DNA of 64,000 bases, from assembly GCA_948543815.1 (NCBI GenBank), contig CAOVHW010000001.1:148382-212381 (forward strand). The letters are read 5' to 3'. Each line of letters begins with the position of its first letter. Positions within the stretch are counted from its first letter, which is position 1. Below are positions 52,137-61,545 of the stretch, one piece after another. Source of the DNA: an uncultured Eubacteriales bacterium (GTDB taxonomy: Bacteria; Bacillota; Clostridia; Lachnospirales; CAMVHY01). The notes beneath the pieces are model-generated. The model did not search any database, was not told the DNA's origin, and was given only the letters and a program-made list of their open reading frames with translations. The position numbers were made by a program, and so were the translations under genes.

Positions 52137-54398
52137 TGTTTCAATTTGTTTAGGATTTTGCGGAATCATTTGTGGGATTTTAGATAATAAATTTGAAGAC
52201 GATGTGGACCTTGGCATCGGTAAACTTTCTGATAAAGTTTTAGTATTATTTAAACTTGTATTTCTTCTTTTTGATTTAGTTGGAACTAAATTAGATGAAG
52301 ATGAATTTATATTTTTTGTAACGGGAAAATTTAATTCTGGAAAAAGTAAATCAGAAAATGATTGTCTTATTTTTTTATTTTTTGTTCCAATCGGAATATT
52401 TTGTTCAAATTTTGAAATTGTTTCTGGATTAGATAAATAACATTGTAAATCATCATGTGAATTTGTTAGTTTATAAAAATTTTCTTCACGTCTTGAATAT
52501 TCTAATATTAATTCTTGTGTTGAAATTTCTAGTTCTGCAAAACTTATTTCATAATTATCAAAAAACGCCAAAGAAATTTTAGTTAAATTTGCTATTTCAA
52601 TAATTTGTTGTTCGTACTTTTTTATAGAGTATAAAAATATTAAGGCTTGTAAGTTTACAGGTAAATCGTTAAATTTTAAATTTGATATTAAATTTTTTTC
52701 TATAGATAAAACATTTGATTTAATACGATCATTTAGAACACTATGGCAAGATTTATCAGGTTCTAATATATGTAAAAAAAACTCGGGCTCTTTAATTGCT
52801 ATTAAAATTAAAATTTTTGTTGTGGGATTTAAAGATGAAAATTTTATTTCTTCATGATTTTCTGTTTGTATAATTGTTTCAGCATTTATAAAAAAATTTT
52901 CTTGTGAATTATGTAAAGAACGTTTTAATAAAATTATAAAAGAAAAAGCTTGCATTTCATAGGAAAGTTGTTCATAGTTATTTTTATTTTCATTTTTATG
53001 AAATACAAAAAATTTTTCTTCGGAATTTAATGAAGCTAATTGGAGATTGTCAAAATTTTCGTTCATTAATATATCTGGAATTAAAATCTCTTTATTTTTA
53101 AGATTTAATGATTTAATACTACGAATTGCATCAGCAGGATATTTTTTACTAAAAAAGTCTATTAATTCATTAATACGATTAAATTTATCTAAAATAATAA
53201 TCATTTCATTTTTATTATCATTGTTTGTATTTTCGAGAGAATTATAAAAATATTCTTTTAAATCTTGTGGAAATTCTTCTATATATTCAGCAATAAAAGT
53301 AAAAGCTTTATATTCATTAAAAATTAAATCAAATAAAGAAATTTTTTCTTTATAAGATAAATAATTTTCAGCAAAAAATGATTTAAATATTTGAAGAGTA
53401 ATATTTACAAATGATTTTCTTTTGTCATTAAAACAATGATAGAAAATTTTTTTTTGATTTGGAGTAAGATGAGAAAAAATTATTTCACGTAATTTATTTA
53501 TTTGTGGTTTATTATCCCAGTATTTTAGAAAAAATATTAAGAAAAAATCATTTTTTGAATTTTGAATTATATTTTTAGTTTCTTCGCTAATTAATATTTC
53601 AAAGATAATTGATTTATCTTCATTAGAAATTTTTCCCCAAGATTTAAAGAAACTTTGCCAAATTCTATGTGCTTCAACAGAATCATCATTAAAATATGGA
53701 TGATATTTTGCTCCAACTTCAAAAATTATTCTAAATAAATTTTTTTTTATTGCAATCGTTGGTAAACAAAAAAAATAATCTTGAAAAGAAAATTTTTCTA
53801 CAAGGTTAAAATAAAAATTTTGTACTTCTTTTGATTCATTTATTTTTGATAATGCATAAAAAAAATTTTTTCGAAAATCACCGATATTGATTATTTTTTT
53901 TCTACCATTACTAAAAAAATTTTGTTCAAAATCAACATTTCCATCAAACATTTTAAATAATTGTTGAGAAGAAAATTCGTTTAAAAGATAAATGATTTGA
54001 TTTTCCTCAAATAATATTAAATATGCAAGTTTTGAATCATGAGATAATTTATTTCCAATTAGCGGTGATTTTTTCCAAAAATACAAATAATTTTTCAAAA
54101 CGCCAAATACTTTTCGGGAATTATTTATGCCTAAATTTTTTAACATTTTACAAATAAAGTCTACATCATTTTTTTTAAAATAATTTTTAATAATGTTTAA
54201 AATTATATCAGAAATTTTTTCGTCAAGGGATTTTGAAAAATTTTCTTCGCTAAGTGAACTTATTGTTGAAGATAATGGCATCAAATATGTGTTTAAATCT
54301 TCGTCAGAAATTTTTTCTTCAGAATTTATTTTTTGTGCAATCATATCCCAAAATTTTTTTAGTGTATCAATTACTTGATTTGTTGAACTTTGTAACAC
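52134..54398 (-). CDS. Large helical protein with Ser-rich tail, function unknown
   Basis: 754 residues from GTG 54398 (AAAGGGTGT upstream). Residues 1-690 are almost wholly helical with many Phe/Tyr/Asn, without membrane segments, signal or known motif. The last 65 residues are low-complexity and basic, with SSSSNLV, KSKRRNTS, MPRSTSSSNLL. It resembles the 1085-residue protein at 19327 in composition but lacks its repeat motif. Single gene with its own promoter and terminator. Not recognised. Confidence 0.68.
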   Translation of the reverse strand: MLQSSTNQVIDTLKKFWDMIAQKINSEEKISDEDLNTYLMPLSSTISSLSEENFSKSLDEKISDIILNIIKNYFKKNDVDFICKMLKNLGINNSRKVFGVLKNYLYFWKKSPLIGNKLSHDSKLAYLILFEENQIIYLLNEFSSQQLFKMFDGNVDFEQNFFSNGRKKIINIGDFRKNFFYALSKINESKEVQNFYFNLVEKFSFQDYFFCLPTIAIKKNLFRIIFEVGAKYHPYFNDDSVEAHRIWQSFFKSWGKISNEDKSIIFEILISEETKNIIQNSKNDFFLIFFLKYWDNKPQINKLREIIFSHLTPNQKKIFYHCFNDKRKSFVNITLQIFKSFFAENYLSYKEKISLFDLIFNEYKAFTFIAEYIEEFPQDLKEYFYNSLENTNNDNKNEMIIILDKFNRINELIDFFSKKYPADAIRSIKSLNLKNKEILIPDILMNENFDNLQLASLNSEEKFFVFHKNENKNNYEQLSYEMQAFSFIILLKRSLHNSQENFFINAETIIQTENHEEIKFSSLNPTTKILILIAIKEPEFFLHILEPDKSCHSVLNDRIKSNVLSIEKNLISNLKFNDLPVNLQALIFLYSIKKYEQQIIEIANLTKISLAFFDNYEISFAELEISTQELILEYSRREENFYKLTNSHDDLQCYLSNPETISKFEQNIPIGTKNKKIRQSFSDLLFPELNFPVTKNINSSSSNLVPTKSKRRNTSLNNTKTLSESLPMPRSTSSSNLLSKIPQMIPQNPKQIET

Positions 54399-54429
54399 AT
54401 CTCAACACCCTTTAAGAAATTTTACACAT

Positions 54430-54459
54430 ATTTTATTTCAGTATAAATATTTTTGTCAA
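54430..54459 (-). promoter_or_regulatory. Sigma-A promoter of the 754-aa gene
   Basis: Minus strand TTGACA (54454-54459), 18-base spacer, TAAAAT (54430-54435). Confidence 0.6.
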
Positions 54460-54475
54460 ATTATCGTGAAAATTT

Positions 54476-55672
54476 TTACAATCTCGCAATATTTACAATT
54501 ACCTCAACGGCTTTTTTAATTGAATTAATTGGGATAAATTCATAAGGACCGTGGAAATTGTGGCCGCCGGCAAAAATATTTGGACACGGTAAATTTTTAA
54601 ATGATAAATTTGCGCCATCAGTTCCGCCGCGAATTGGCGTTTCAATTGGATTTATGCCGGATTTTTCAAAAGCTTTACGTGCGATGGAAATTATTTTTTT
54701 GTCAATTTTTTTACGCATATTCAAATATTGATTTTTTATTTGTAAATCGATTTGGCAGTTAAAATTTTTACCGGCATTTGCAACTAATTTCTCAATAAAT
54801 TTTTTACGTTCATCAAATTTTTTTTCATCAAAATCCCGAATTATATACTCAACTACAGTTTTTTCGACTGCACCCGAAAAATTATGCAAATGATAAAATC
54901 CGGCGTAGCCATCAGTTTTTTCAGGCGTTTCATTTTGTGGAAACTCATTGATAATTTTATTTGCGATTAAAATCGAATTTCTCATTACATTTTTTGCGTC
55001 GCCGGGATGAACACTTTTGCCGTGAATAATTATTTTTGCGGATGCCGCATTAAAATTTTCGTATTGAAGTTCGCCAATTTGTCCGCCATCAATTGTAAAA
55101 GCAAAGTTGCAATCAAATTTTTCAACGTCAAATTTTTCACAACCATGTCCAATTTCCTCGTCAGGAGTAAACGCAATTTTTATCGGTCCATGTTTAATTT
55201 CATCGTGCTTAATCAAATATTCCATAGCCGTCATAATTTCAGCAATGCCAGCTTTATCATCAGCGCCGAGTAAAGTTCGTCCGTCAGTGACAATTAAATC
55301 TTCACCAACATAATTTTTTAATGCAGGAAATTCTGAAGGTGAAAGAATTTTTTCATTGCCCAGCAAAATATCTTTACCATCATAATTTTTTACGATACGT
55401 GGCGAAATATTTTTACCTGAAAAGTCTGGACTTGTATCCATATGTGCGATGAAACCAATTTTATTTTCGTAATCAGAATTTTCTTCGAGCAATGCTGTAA
55501 CGTAACCGTTTTCATCAAGCTCAACATTTTTCAAACCAATTTCTTTACATTCATCTACCAAAATTTTTGCGAATTCTAATTGAGATTTAGTTGAGGGAAA
55601 AGAATCTGAATCAGGAGAAGATTGAGTATCAAAAGTTATATATTTTAAAAATCTATCAACTGCATTTTGCAT
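54476..55672 (-). CDS. pepT: Peptidase T (tripeptidase)
   Basis: Zinc aminotripeptidase of the M20 family. 398 residues from ATG 55672 (AGAGGAAT upstream). Metal and catalytic residues: IAHMDTSPDF, LLGADDKAGIAEI, FTPDEEIGHG, IDGGQIGELQYEN, and the C-terminal PIRGGTDGANLSF, NIFAGGHNFHGPYEF. It begins 14 bases after sigF and may be read from the spoIIA operon. Confidence 0.94.
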   Translation of the reverse strand: MQNAVDRFLKYITFDTQSSPDSDSFPSTKSQLEFAKILVDECKEIGLKNVELDENGYVTALLEENSDYENKIGFIAHMDTSPDFSGKNISPRIVKNYDGKDILLGNEKILSPSEFPALKNYVGEDLIVTDGRTLLGADDKAGIAEIMTAMEYLIKHDEIKHGPIKIAFTPDEEIGHGCEKFDVEKFDCNFAFTIDGGQIGELQYENFNAASAKIIIHGKSVHPGDAKNVMRNSILIANKIINEFPQNETPEKTDGYAGFYHLHNFSGAVEKTVVEYIIRDFDEKKFDERKKFIEKLVANAGKNFNCQIDLQIKNQYLNMRKKIDKKIISIARKAFEKSGINPIETPIRGGTDGANLSFKNLPCPNIFAGGHNFHGPYEFIPINSIKKAVEVIVNIARL

Positions 55673-55686
55673 ATTAATTCCTCTTT

Positions 55687-56394
55687 TCATAAATTTTTTT
55701 TCATCTTTAGTAATATTTTTTTTTCGAGACGTGAAACTTGTACTTGTGAGATATTTAATTTCTTAGCTATTTGTGATTGAGTTTGGTCATAAAAATAACG
55801 CTGTAAAATAATTTCCTTCTCAGCGTCCTCTAATTTATTTATTATATCATTTACCGTTATTTGGTCAATTATTCTTGAATGTTCATCATATTTAATTTTA
55901 TCAATTAGATATGTTGTATTCCCATCAGGTTGCCTAATTGTCTTATAAATTGACTCAACATTTTTATTTGAATCCATTGCGATTAATAATTCCTCATACG
56001 AAATTTTTAACTCATCTGCTAAATCATTTAGTGTAGGGAAATTACCAGTACGTTTAAAAAAATTTTCCTGTACGTATTTAATTTTTTTTGAAATTTCTTT
56101 AATAGGTCGTGAAATTTTAATTAATCCATCATCACGTAAAAATCGTTTAATTTCACCCATAATCATTGGGACGGCATAAGTTGAAAATTTCACACCATAG
56201 TTATTATTAAATTTATCGATACATTTAAGGAGACCGATAGCACCAATTTGAAATAAGTCATCTAATTCATAGCCACGATTACTAAATTTTTTTACGATAC
56301 TCCAGATTAACCCGGTATTCTCACGAATTAATTTTTCTTTAGCAGATTTATCACCATTTTGTGCGCGTACAATTAATTTTTTTGTTTCCTCCAT
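55687..56394 (-). CDS. sigF: Early forespore sigma factor SigF
   Basis: 235 residues from ATG 56394 (CAGGTGAT upstream). Region 2 NTGLIWSIVKKF, DDLFQIGAIGLLKCIDKF, FSTYAVPMIMGEIKRFLRDDG; region 4 QRYFYDQTQSQIAKKLNISQVQVSRLE. The first gene of forespore-specific transcription; held inactive by SpoIIAB until SpoIIAA is dephosphorylated. Third gene of spoIIA, 12 bases after spoIIAB. Confidence 0.95.
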   Translation of the reverse strand: MEETKKLIVRAQNGDKSAKEKLIRENTGLIWSIVKKFSNRGYELDDLFQIGAIGLLKCIDKFNNNYGVKFSTYAVPMIMGEIKRFLRDDGLIKISRPIKEISKKIKYVQENFFKRTGNFPTLNDLADELKISYEELLIAMDSNKNVESIYKTIRQPDGNTTYLIDKIKYDEHSRIIDQITVNDIINKLEDAEKEIILQRYFYDQTQSQIAKKLNISQVQVSRLEKKILLKMKKNL

Positions 56395-56406
56395 GCAAAT
56401 CACCTG

Positions 56407-56829
56407 TTATGACGCAATTAAATTTTTTGACATAACGATAGTAGTGCCAAAATTTTTTTTTGACTCAACAAAAATTTTATCCATAAAAGTTTCCATAACG
56501 GTAAAACCGATACCGGACCGTTCCATATCCGGTTTAGATGTATATAATGGTTCCATTGCTTTTTTAACATCATCGATACCGATACCGTTATCTTCTATTT
56601 TGATAACTACTTCGCGCCCGATAATTTTACATGTCAAAAAAATTTTTCCACTTTTATCTGCATAGCCATGAATTATTGCATTAGTAATAGCTTCGGAGAC
56701 GGCAGTTTTAATATCATTTAATTCTTCGATTGTAGGATTAAGTGGCGCGATAAAAGCAGCGATAGCTATTCGTGCAAACATTTCGTTCTCAGAATTACTG
56801 TCCATAATAATAGTGACTTCGGATTTCAT
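56407..56829 (-). CDS. spoIIAB: Anti-sigma-F factor / kinase SpoIIAB
   Basis: 140 residues of the GHKL ATPase fold: EAITNAIIHGYAD (N box), IKIEDNGIGIDDV (G1) and ERSGIGFTVMETFMD (G2). Binds and inhibits sigma-F and phosphorylates SpoIIAA on Ser. Lies 12 bases after spoIIAA with a good AGAGGTGT site. Confidence 0.95.
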   Translation of the reverse strand: MKSEVTIIMDSNSENEMFARIAIAAFIAPLNPTIEELNDIKTAVSEAITNAIIHGYADKSGKIFLTCKIIGREVVIKIEDNGIGIDDVKKAMEPLYTSKPDMERSGIGFTVMETFMDKIFVESKKNFGTTIVMSKNLIAS

Positions 56830-56841
56830 ATGTACACCTCT

Positions 56842-57150
56842 TTAAATTTTGTCAATGAAATTTATTATTTTACGTAGCCCTGAAATTTCTATTATAGATT
56901 CAAGCTGGGGCTTGACATTTGCAATATAAACTTTACCGCCAGTTTTTTGTAGCATTTTATATCTGCCGATAATCATTCCAATTCCGGAGCTATCCATGAA
57001 ATTTACATCGCTAAAATCAAAAATAATATTTTCGGCGTTTGAAAATTCAAATTCGCGTTCAACTTTTTCTTTTATTTGCGAAGAAACATGATGGTCAATA
57101 TCGCCGTCGATTTTTACAATCAAATCTTTTCCCACAGAATTTATTTGCAT
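56842..57150 (-). CDS. spoIIAA: Anti-sigma-F factor antagonist SpoIIAA
   Basis: 102-residue STAS domain. The phosphorylated Ser is in NFMDSSGIGMIIGRYK. When dephosphorylated (by SpoIIE) it frees sigma-F from SpoIIAB. AAGGAGGAA precedes ATG 57150. First gene of the operon. I did not find a convincing sigma-H promoter upstream. Confidence 0.95.
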   Translation of the reverse strand: MQINSVGKDLIVKIDGDIDHHVSSQIKEKVEREFEFSNAENIIFDFSDVNFMDSSGIGMIIGRYKMLQKTGGKVYIANVKPQLESIIEISGLRKIINFIDKI

Positions 57151-57234
57151 AAAAATTCCTCCTTAGCATTGCTGAAAATATTTTAATGATAGCTACTTCA
57201 AATTAAAAAATTTGTAGAATCTTATGTAAAAAAA

Positions 57235-57440
57235 ATAAGATCTTACTTTTCTTGAAAGAAAAGTAACAAAAGAACTTTAAAAAAAAATCTTTGTGCATCG
57301 CACAAAGATTTTTTATAAAGTTTTTTTGATTTTTTTTATAAATTACGTGAAAGAAATTTTAACAAAAAAGTTTTGCGCATTGTGCAAAACTTTTTTAATT
57401 AAAGTTCTTTTGGTTCTTTTCTTTCAAGAAAAGAACGGTT
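57235..57440. repeat. Nested-hairpin intergenic repeat, copy D (complete, double)
   Basis: Begins CTTACTTTTCTTGAAAGAAAAG and ends CTTTTCTTTCAAGAAAAG, an outer inverted repeat about 200 bases across. Inside are two different hairpins: AAATCTTTGTGC/GCACAAAGATTT (about 57283-57313) and AGTTTTGCGC/GTGCAAAACTT (about 57368-57394), each with AAAGAACTTTAA or TTAAAGTTCTTT flanks. Lies 3' of tsaD on the minus strand and fills most of the 57151-57443 gap. Confidence 0.78.
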
Positions 57441-57443
57441 TTT

Positions 57444-58427
57444 TTATTCTAATTTCAAATTTGGGATTGCATTTAAGTTTAAACCAGCATTTTGCCCGCA
57501 GAAATATCCGGCAGCGGCAATCATTGCAGCATTGTCCGTACAAAAAATATTTTTTGGTATTTGCAATTTGTAATTTTGATTTTGGCATTCTATTTCAAAT
57601 ATTTTACGTAAATATGAATTAGAAGCAACGCCGCCAGCCAATGCAATTTTTTTGCATGATTTTAATTTACTTGCGGCAAAAGTTTTTTTCAAAACAATTT
57701 GTGCGACTGAAAATTGAAAACTCGCCGCGATATCTTTTTTGAGTTTGTCTGTTAATTCATTTTTGTGCGCGAAATTTATCACCGAAGATTTTATTCCACT
57801 GAAACTAAAATCCAAACCGTCAGGTAAAGCTTGTGGAAATTTTATTGCGTGCATATCGCCAAGCTTTGCAAGATTATCAATTGCGGGGCCGCCGGGATAA
57901 TTTAATCCTAAAACTCTAGCAACTTTATCATACGCTTCACCGATTGCGTCGTCGCGTGTTCGTCCTAAAATTTCAAATGAATCATAATCGCTGACGTAAA
58001 TTAAATTTGTATGGCCGCCGGAAATTACGCAACAAATAAATGGTGGTTCAAAATCGTTTTCCAAATAGTTTGCACAAATATGTCCGGCAATATGATTTAC
58101 TGCGATGATTGGCTTATTTAAAACAAAAGCTAACGTTTTTGCGTAAGATACGCCAACTAAAAGTGCGCCGACTAATCCCGGGCCACATGTTACTGCGATA
58201 GAATTTATGTCGTTAAAATTCATTGAAGCAGTTGTTAAAGCTTGGTCAACAATTTGACTTATAACATTAAGATGGATTCTAGCGGCAATTTCAGGAACGA
58301 CACCGCCAAATTTTTTATGGATATCAATTTGAGATGAGATAATATTTGATAAAACGATACGGCCATTTTGAACGATAGCGGCTGAGGTTTCATCACATGA
58401 TGTTTCAATTCCTAAAATATTAATCAT
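57444..58427 (-). CDS. tsaD: tRNA N6-adenosine threonylcarbamoyltransferase TsaD
   Basis: Catalytic subunit that transfers threonylcarbamoyl to A37 of tRNA. 327 residues from ATG 58427 (MINILGIETSCDETSAAIV), the usual TsaD start; a longer frame would use the intergenic region. Metal-binding VNHIAGHICANYL, SGGHTNLIYV, and DDAIGEAYDKVARVLGL, PGGPAID, and CTDNAAMIAAAG at the end. tsaE is 2 kb away; tsaB is not seen. Confidence 0.95.
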   Translation of the reverse strand: MINILGIETSCDETSAAIVQNGRIVLSNIISSQIDIHKKFGGVVPEIAARIHLNVISQIVDQALTTASMNFNDINSIAVTCGPGLVGALLVGVSYAKTLAFVLNKPIIAVNHIAGHICANYLENDFEPPFICCVISGGHTNLIYVSDYDSFEILGRTRDDAIGEAYDKVARVLGLNYPGGPAIDNLAKLGDMHAIKFPQALPDGLDFSFSGIKSSVINFAHKNELTDKLKKDIAASFQFSVAQIVLKKTFAASKLKSCKKIALAGGVASNSYLRKIFEIECQNQNYKLQIPKNIFCTDNAAMIAAAGYFCGQNAGLNLNAIPNLKLE

Positions 58428-58607
58428 AAGTAAGGACCTCACAAATTTTATTGAAACAATTTTATTGAAACATTTTAAAGTCAAGCTCATATCTTAAAAT
58501 TAATCGTATTTTTATTTTATAATGCTAAGAAATTACATTCAATGCCTTGCGTAATTATTATTAAAAATTTATTATGTATAAGGTTAATTTTTTTTAGGAG
58601 TGAAATT

Positions 58608-59621
58608 ATGAAAAGCAATAAAGAAATAAATGTAGCAATAGTCGGTGCGTCAGGTTTAGTTGGCCAAAAATTTATCAAAATCCTTCAAGAACGTAAGTTC
58701 CCCATTAAAAATTTATTCCTATTTGCCTCAGAAAAATCTGCCGGCGATAAAATTATTTTTAACGGTAATGAATACGTTATAGATAAATTAGAGGATAACT
58801 CATTTCAAAAAAATAAAATTGATTTGGCATTATTCTCTGCCGGCGCTACTATTAGTAAAAAATTTGCTCCAATTGCTTCATGTACTGGTTGTATCGTTAT
58901 CGATAATAGTTCAGCATGGCGAATGGATAAAACTGTTCCGCTAATTATTCCCGAAGTAAATCCAAAAGATATTTTGTCGCATAAAGGTATCATTGCGAAT
59001 CCAAATTGCTCAACGATTCAAGCATTAGTTGCATTAAAACCGTTGCATGATGTATTTAAAATAAAACGTGTTGTAATTTCAACTTATCAAGCAGTTTCAG
59101 GTGCGGGTAATCAAGGAATTAAAGATTTAGAAAACGGTGCAAAAAATATCGAGCAAAAAAAATTCCGCTATCCGATTTTTAATAATTGTATTCCGCAAAT
59201 TGATACGTTTAATGATTTTGGCTATACGAAAGAAGAATTGAAATTGGTAAATGAAACACAGAAAATTTTTCACGAAAATATTAAAGTTACTGCGACAGCA
59301 GTTCGTATTCCCGTGAAAAATTGTCATAGTGAAGCAATTAATGTTGAGTTTGAAAATTCATTTGATATGGGAAATATTATTGCCGTTTTAGAAAAAGCGC
59401 CCGGCGTAAAACTTGTGAACAACATTAATGTAATGCAATATCCAATGCCGATTAATGCGGATGGACAAGATGAAGTTTTGATCGGCAGAATTCGCCGCGA
59501 TTTTACTATCGATAATGGAATAAATTTATGGGTTGTTGCTGATAATGTACGTAAAGGTGCCGCGACAAATGCAATACAAATTGCAGAATTGCTTTATAAA
59601 AATAAAACGTGGGGGAAATAA
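58608..59621 (+). CDS. asd: Aspartate-semialdehyde dehydrogenase
   Basis: Reduces aspartyl phosphate to the semialdehyde for Lys/Thr/Met and diaminopimelate synthesis. 337 residues from ATG 58608 (TAGGAGTG upstream). NADP loop IVGASGLVGQKF, catalytic Cys in NPNCSTIQ, SGAGNQGIKDLE, and C-terminal ADNVRKGAATNAIQIAE. dapA follows one base later. Confidence 0.95.
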   Translation: MKSNKEINVAIVGASGLVGQKFIKILQERKFPIKNLFLFASEKSAGDKIIFNGNEYVIDKLEDNSFQKNKIDLALFSAGATISKKFAPIASCTGCIVIDNSSAWRMDKTVPLIIPEVNPKDILSHKGIIANPNCSTIQALVALKPLHDVFKIKRVVISTYQAVSGAGNQGIKDLENGAKNIEQKKFRYPIFNNCIPQIDTFNDFGYTKEELKLVNETQKIFHENIKVTATAVRIPVKNCHSEAINVEFENSFDMGNIIAVLEKAPGVKLVNNINVMQYPMPINADGQDEVLIGRIRRDFTIDNGINLWVVADNVRKGAATNAIQIAELLYKNKTWGK

Positions 59622-59622
59622 A

Positions 59623-60513
59623 ATGAAAATCTTTTCAGGTTCAGGCGTTGCTATCGTTACGCCATTTGATACAAATAACGAAATTGATTACAAAAGTTTT
59701 GAAAAATTATTGGAGTTTCATTTTGAAAATGGAACTGATGCAATTATAGTTTGTGGAACGACGGGTGAATCTGCAACGCTTAGTGACGAAGAAAAAATTT
59801 CGTTGATAGAATTTGCTGTAAAAAAATCTGCTGGCAAAATTCCGATAATAGCGGGGACTGGCAGCAATAATACAAATCATGCAAAAAAATTGACACTGCG
59901 TGCGAAAGAGATTGGTGCAGACGCATGTCTTATTGTTACGCCGTATTACAATAAAACGACACAGCAAGGATTAATTGAGCATTATGCGGAAATTTCAAAA
60001 GTTGGCTTGCCAATAATAATTTACAATGTTCCGAGTCGAACCGGTTTAAATATTTTGCCCGACACGTACAAAAATTTATTGCAGCTTGAAAATATTGTTG
60101 CGGTGAAAGAAGCGAGTGGGAATATTTCGCAAGTCGCAGAAATTTCAATGCTGACTCAAAATGAAAAAAATTTCTCATTATATAGTGGCAATGATGACCA
60201 AATTGTTCCGACTTTATCATTAGGCGGCGATGGAGTAATTTCAGTTTTAGCAAATATTTTTCCGAAGCAAGTACATGATATGTGTCAAAAATATTTTTCA
60301 GGCGATGTCAAGGAAAGTTTAAATTTACAATTAAAATTTATTCCGCTGATAAAAAATTTATTTTGCGAAGTAAATCCAATTCCAATTAAAGCTGCAATGA
60401 ATATAATGGGATTTGAAGTTGGAGAATGCCGACTCCCGCTCACTAAAATGTCAAATGAAAATTATAAAAATCTTGTGGAATCGCTCAAACAATTAAATTC
60501 CATCAATCAATAA
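59623..60513 (+). CDS. dapA: 4-hydroxy-tetrahydrodipicolinate synthase
   Basis: Condenses aspartate semialdehyde with pyruvate, the first step to diaminopimelate, lysine and the dipicolinate of spores. 296 residues from ATG 59623 (GGGGGAAA upstream). Motifs: CGTTGESATLS, the Tyr in IIYNVPSRTG, Schiff-base Lys in AVKEASGN. The end overlaps tsaE by 11 bases, convergent. Confidence 0.95.
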   Translation: MKIFSGSGVAIVTPFDTNNEIDYKSFEKLLEFHFENGTDAIIVCGTTGESATLSDEEKISLIEFAVKKSAGKIPIIAGTGSNNTNHAKKLTLRAKEIGADACLIVTPYYNKTTQQGLIEHYAEISKVGLPIIIYNVPSRTGLNILPDTYKNLLQLENIVAVKEASGNISQVAEISMLTQNEKNFSLYSGNDDQIVPTLSLGGDGVISVLANIFPKQVHDMCQKYFSGDVKESLNLQLKFIPLIKNLFCEVNPIPIKAAMNIMGFEVGECRLPLTKMSNENYKNLVESLKQLNSINQ

Positions 60514-60922
60514 TTTTTATCGAGCGATAGTTTTCGCCACGCGATAAATCTTTTGAGAAATAGATCCATTTTGCAAAATCCGGTATAATTTCTTTAATAA
60601 TCGTAGCCCACTCAATAATACAAATTCCATCTCCATAAAAATAATCTTCATAATTTGTATATTCCATTTCATCAATTGATGAAATTCGGTACGCATCAAA
60701 ATGATATAAATTAATTGGGCCATGATACTCATTTATAATGCTAAAAGTTGGACTCGAAACGTAATCTTTAATACCAATAGCATATGCGAATTCTTTTACA
60801 AAAAAAGTTTTACCACTACCAAGTTCACCTTCGAGGCAAAAAATATTACCACGCTCGGAATTTTTCGCAATAGTTCGAGCGATTTTTTTTGTATCTATTT
60901 CTGATAGACTTATATATATCAT
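60503..60922 (-). CDS. tsaE: tRNA t6A biosynthesis ATPase TsaE
   Basis: ATPase that resets the TsaB-TsaD complex. 139 residues. Walker A LEGELGSGKTFFVKEFA, SSPTFSIINEY, IYHFDAYR-type strand (NLYHFDAYRI) and IIEWATII. Single gene, convergent with dapA and divergent from atpZ. Confidence 0.93.
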   Translation of the reverse strand: MIYISLSEIDTKKIARTIAKNSERGNIFCLEGELGSGKTFFVKEFAYAIGIKDYVSSPTFSIINEYHGPINLYHFDAYRISSIDEMEYTNYEDYFYGDGICIIEWATIIKEIIPDFAKWIYFSKDLSRGENYRSIKIID

Positions 60923-60962
60923 TAGGAATCACCAAAAATATTTTAGCATGGAGGAAAAATAA

Positions 60963-61166
60963 TTGAATGAATTTTTACGTGGGATTGCATTAATTTCGCA
61001 ATTAGGTTTAAATTTATTTGTTACAATATTTTTTGGATTACTAGTAGGAAAATTTTTAGATAATAAGTTTCAAAGTGCACCAATATTTTTGATAATTTTT
61101 TTACTACTAGCGATAGCGGCAGCATTTAGAAATTTTTTTCTAATGACAAAAAAATATTTTAAGTGA
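60963..61166 (+). CDS. atpZ: AtpZ/AtpI-type small membrane protein
   Basis: 67 residues, two hydrophobic segments (ISQLGLNLFVTIFFGLLVGKFLD and FLIIFLLLAIAAAF). Matches AtpZ, a Mg/Ca-related accessory subunit at the start of atp operons. The start is TTG 60963 after GGAGGAAA. It precedes atpI by 11 bases. Confidence 0.82.
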   Translation: MNEFLRGIALISQLGLNLFVTIFFGLLVGKFLDNKFQSAPIFLIIFLLLAIAAAFRNFFLMTKKYFK

Positions 61167-61177
61167 GATGAAAAAGA

Positions 61178-61540
61178 TTGAAACTATCAACGACAGGAAT
61201 AAAAATGTTACGGACTATCATCGCTATTTTTTTTATTGCTATGTCTGCAATTTTTTTCTTACAAAATCGTTTACCATTTTTTTTGGGATTACTTGCCGGT
61301 ACTTTTTTATCTATGATAAAATTAATTATGCTTGATAGTGCAATTGATAAATCATTAGATATGGCAAGTAGTGATGCAAAAAATTATATTTTTGTCAGAT
61401 ATCTTCTTCGTTACCTATTAACTGCTTTATTTCTATTCTTAGTTATTACAAATAAAAATTTTAGTTTATGCGGATTTATTATCGGTTTATTATCTCTACA
61501 AATTTCTGCGTATATTGTTGGCTTTAGTGAAAAGGAGTAA
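61178..61540 (+). CDS. atpI: ATP synthase subunit I (AtpI-like)
   Basis: 120 residues with four hydrophobic segments, typical of the AtpI family that helps assemble the c-ring in F-type ATPases. The start is probably TTG 61178, with ATG 61205 as an alternative. Identification rests on size, topology and position between atpZ and atpB; sequence conservation is low in this family. Confidence 0.78.
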   Translation: MKLSTTGIKMLRTIIAIFFIAMSAIFFLQNRLPFFLGLLAGTFLSMIKLIMLDSAIDKSLDMASSDAKNYIFVRYLLRYLLTALFLFLVITNKNFSLCGFIIGLLSLQISAYIVGFSEKE

Positions 61541-61545
61541 ACTAA

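Noticed and set aside
57151..57234. Search for a sigma-H promoter before spoIIAA
   Set aside because: No AGGA-N-GAAT arrangement was convincing, so none is reported.
58445..58474. Two-copy direct repeat TTTTATTGAAACA between tsaD and asd
   Set aside because: Only two AT-rich units; not enough to call a regulatory array or CRISPR.
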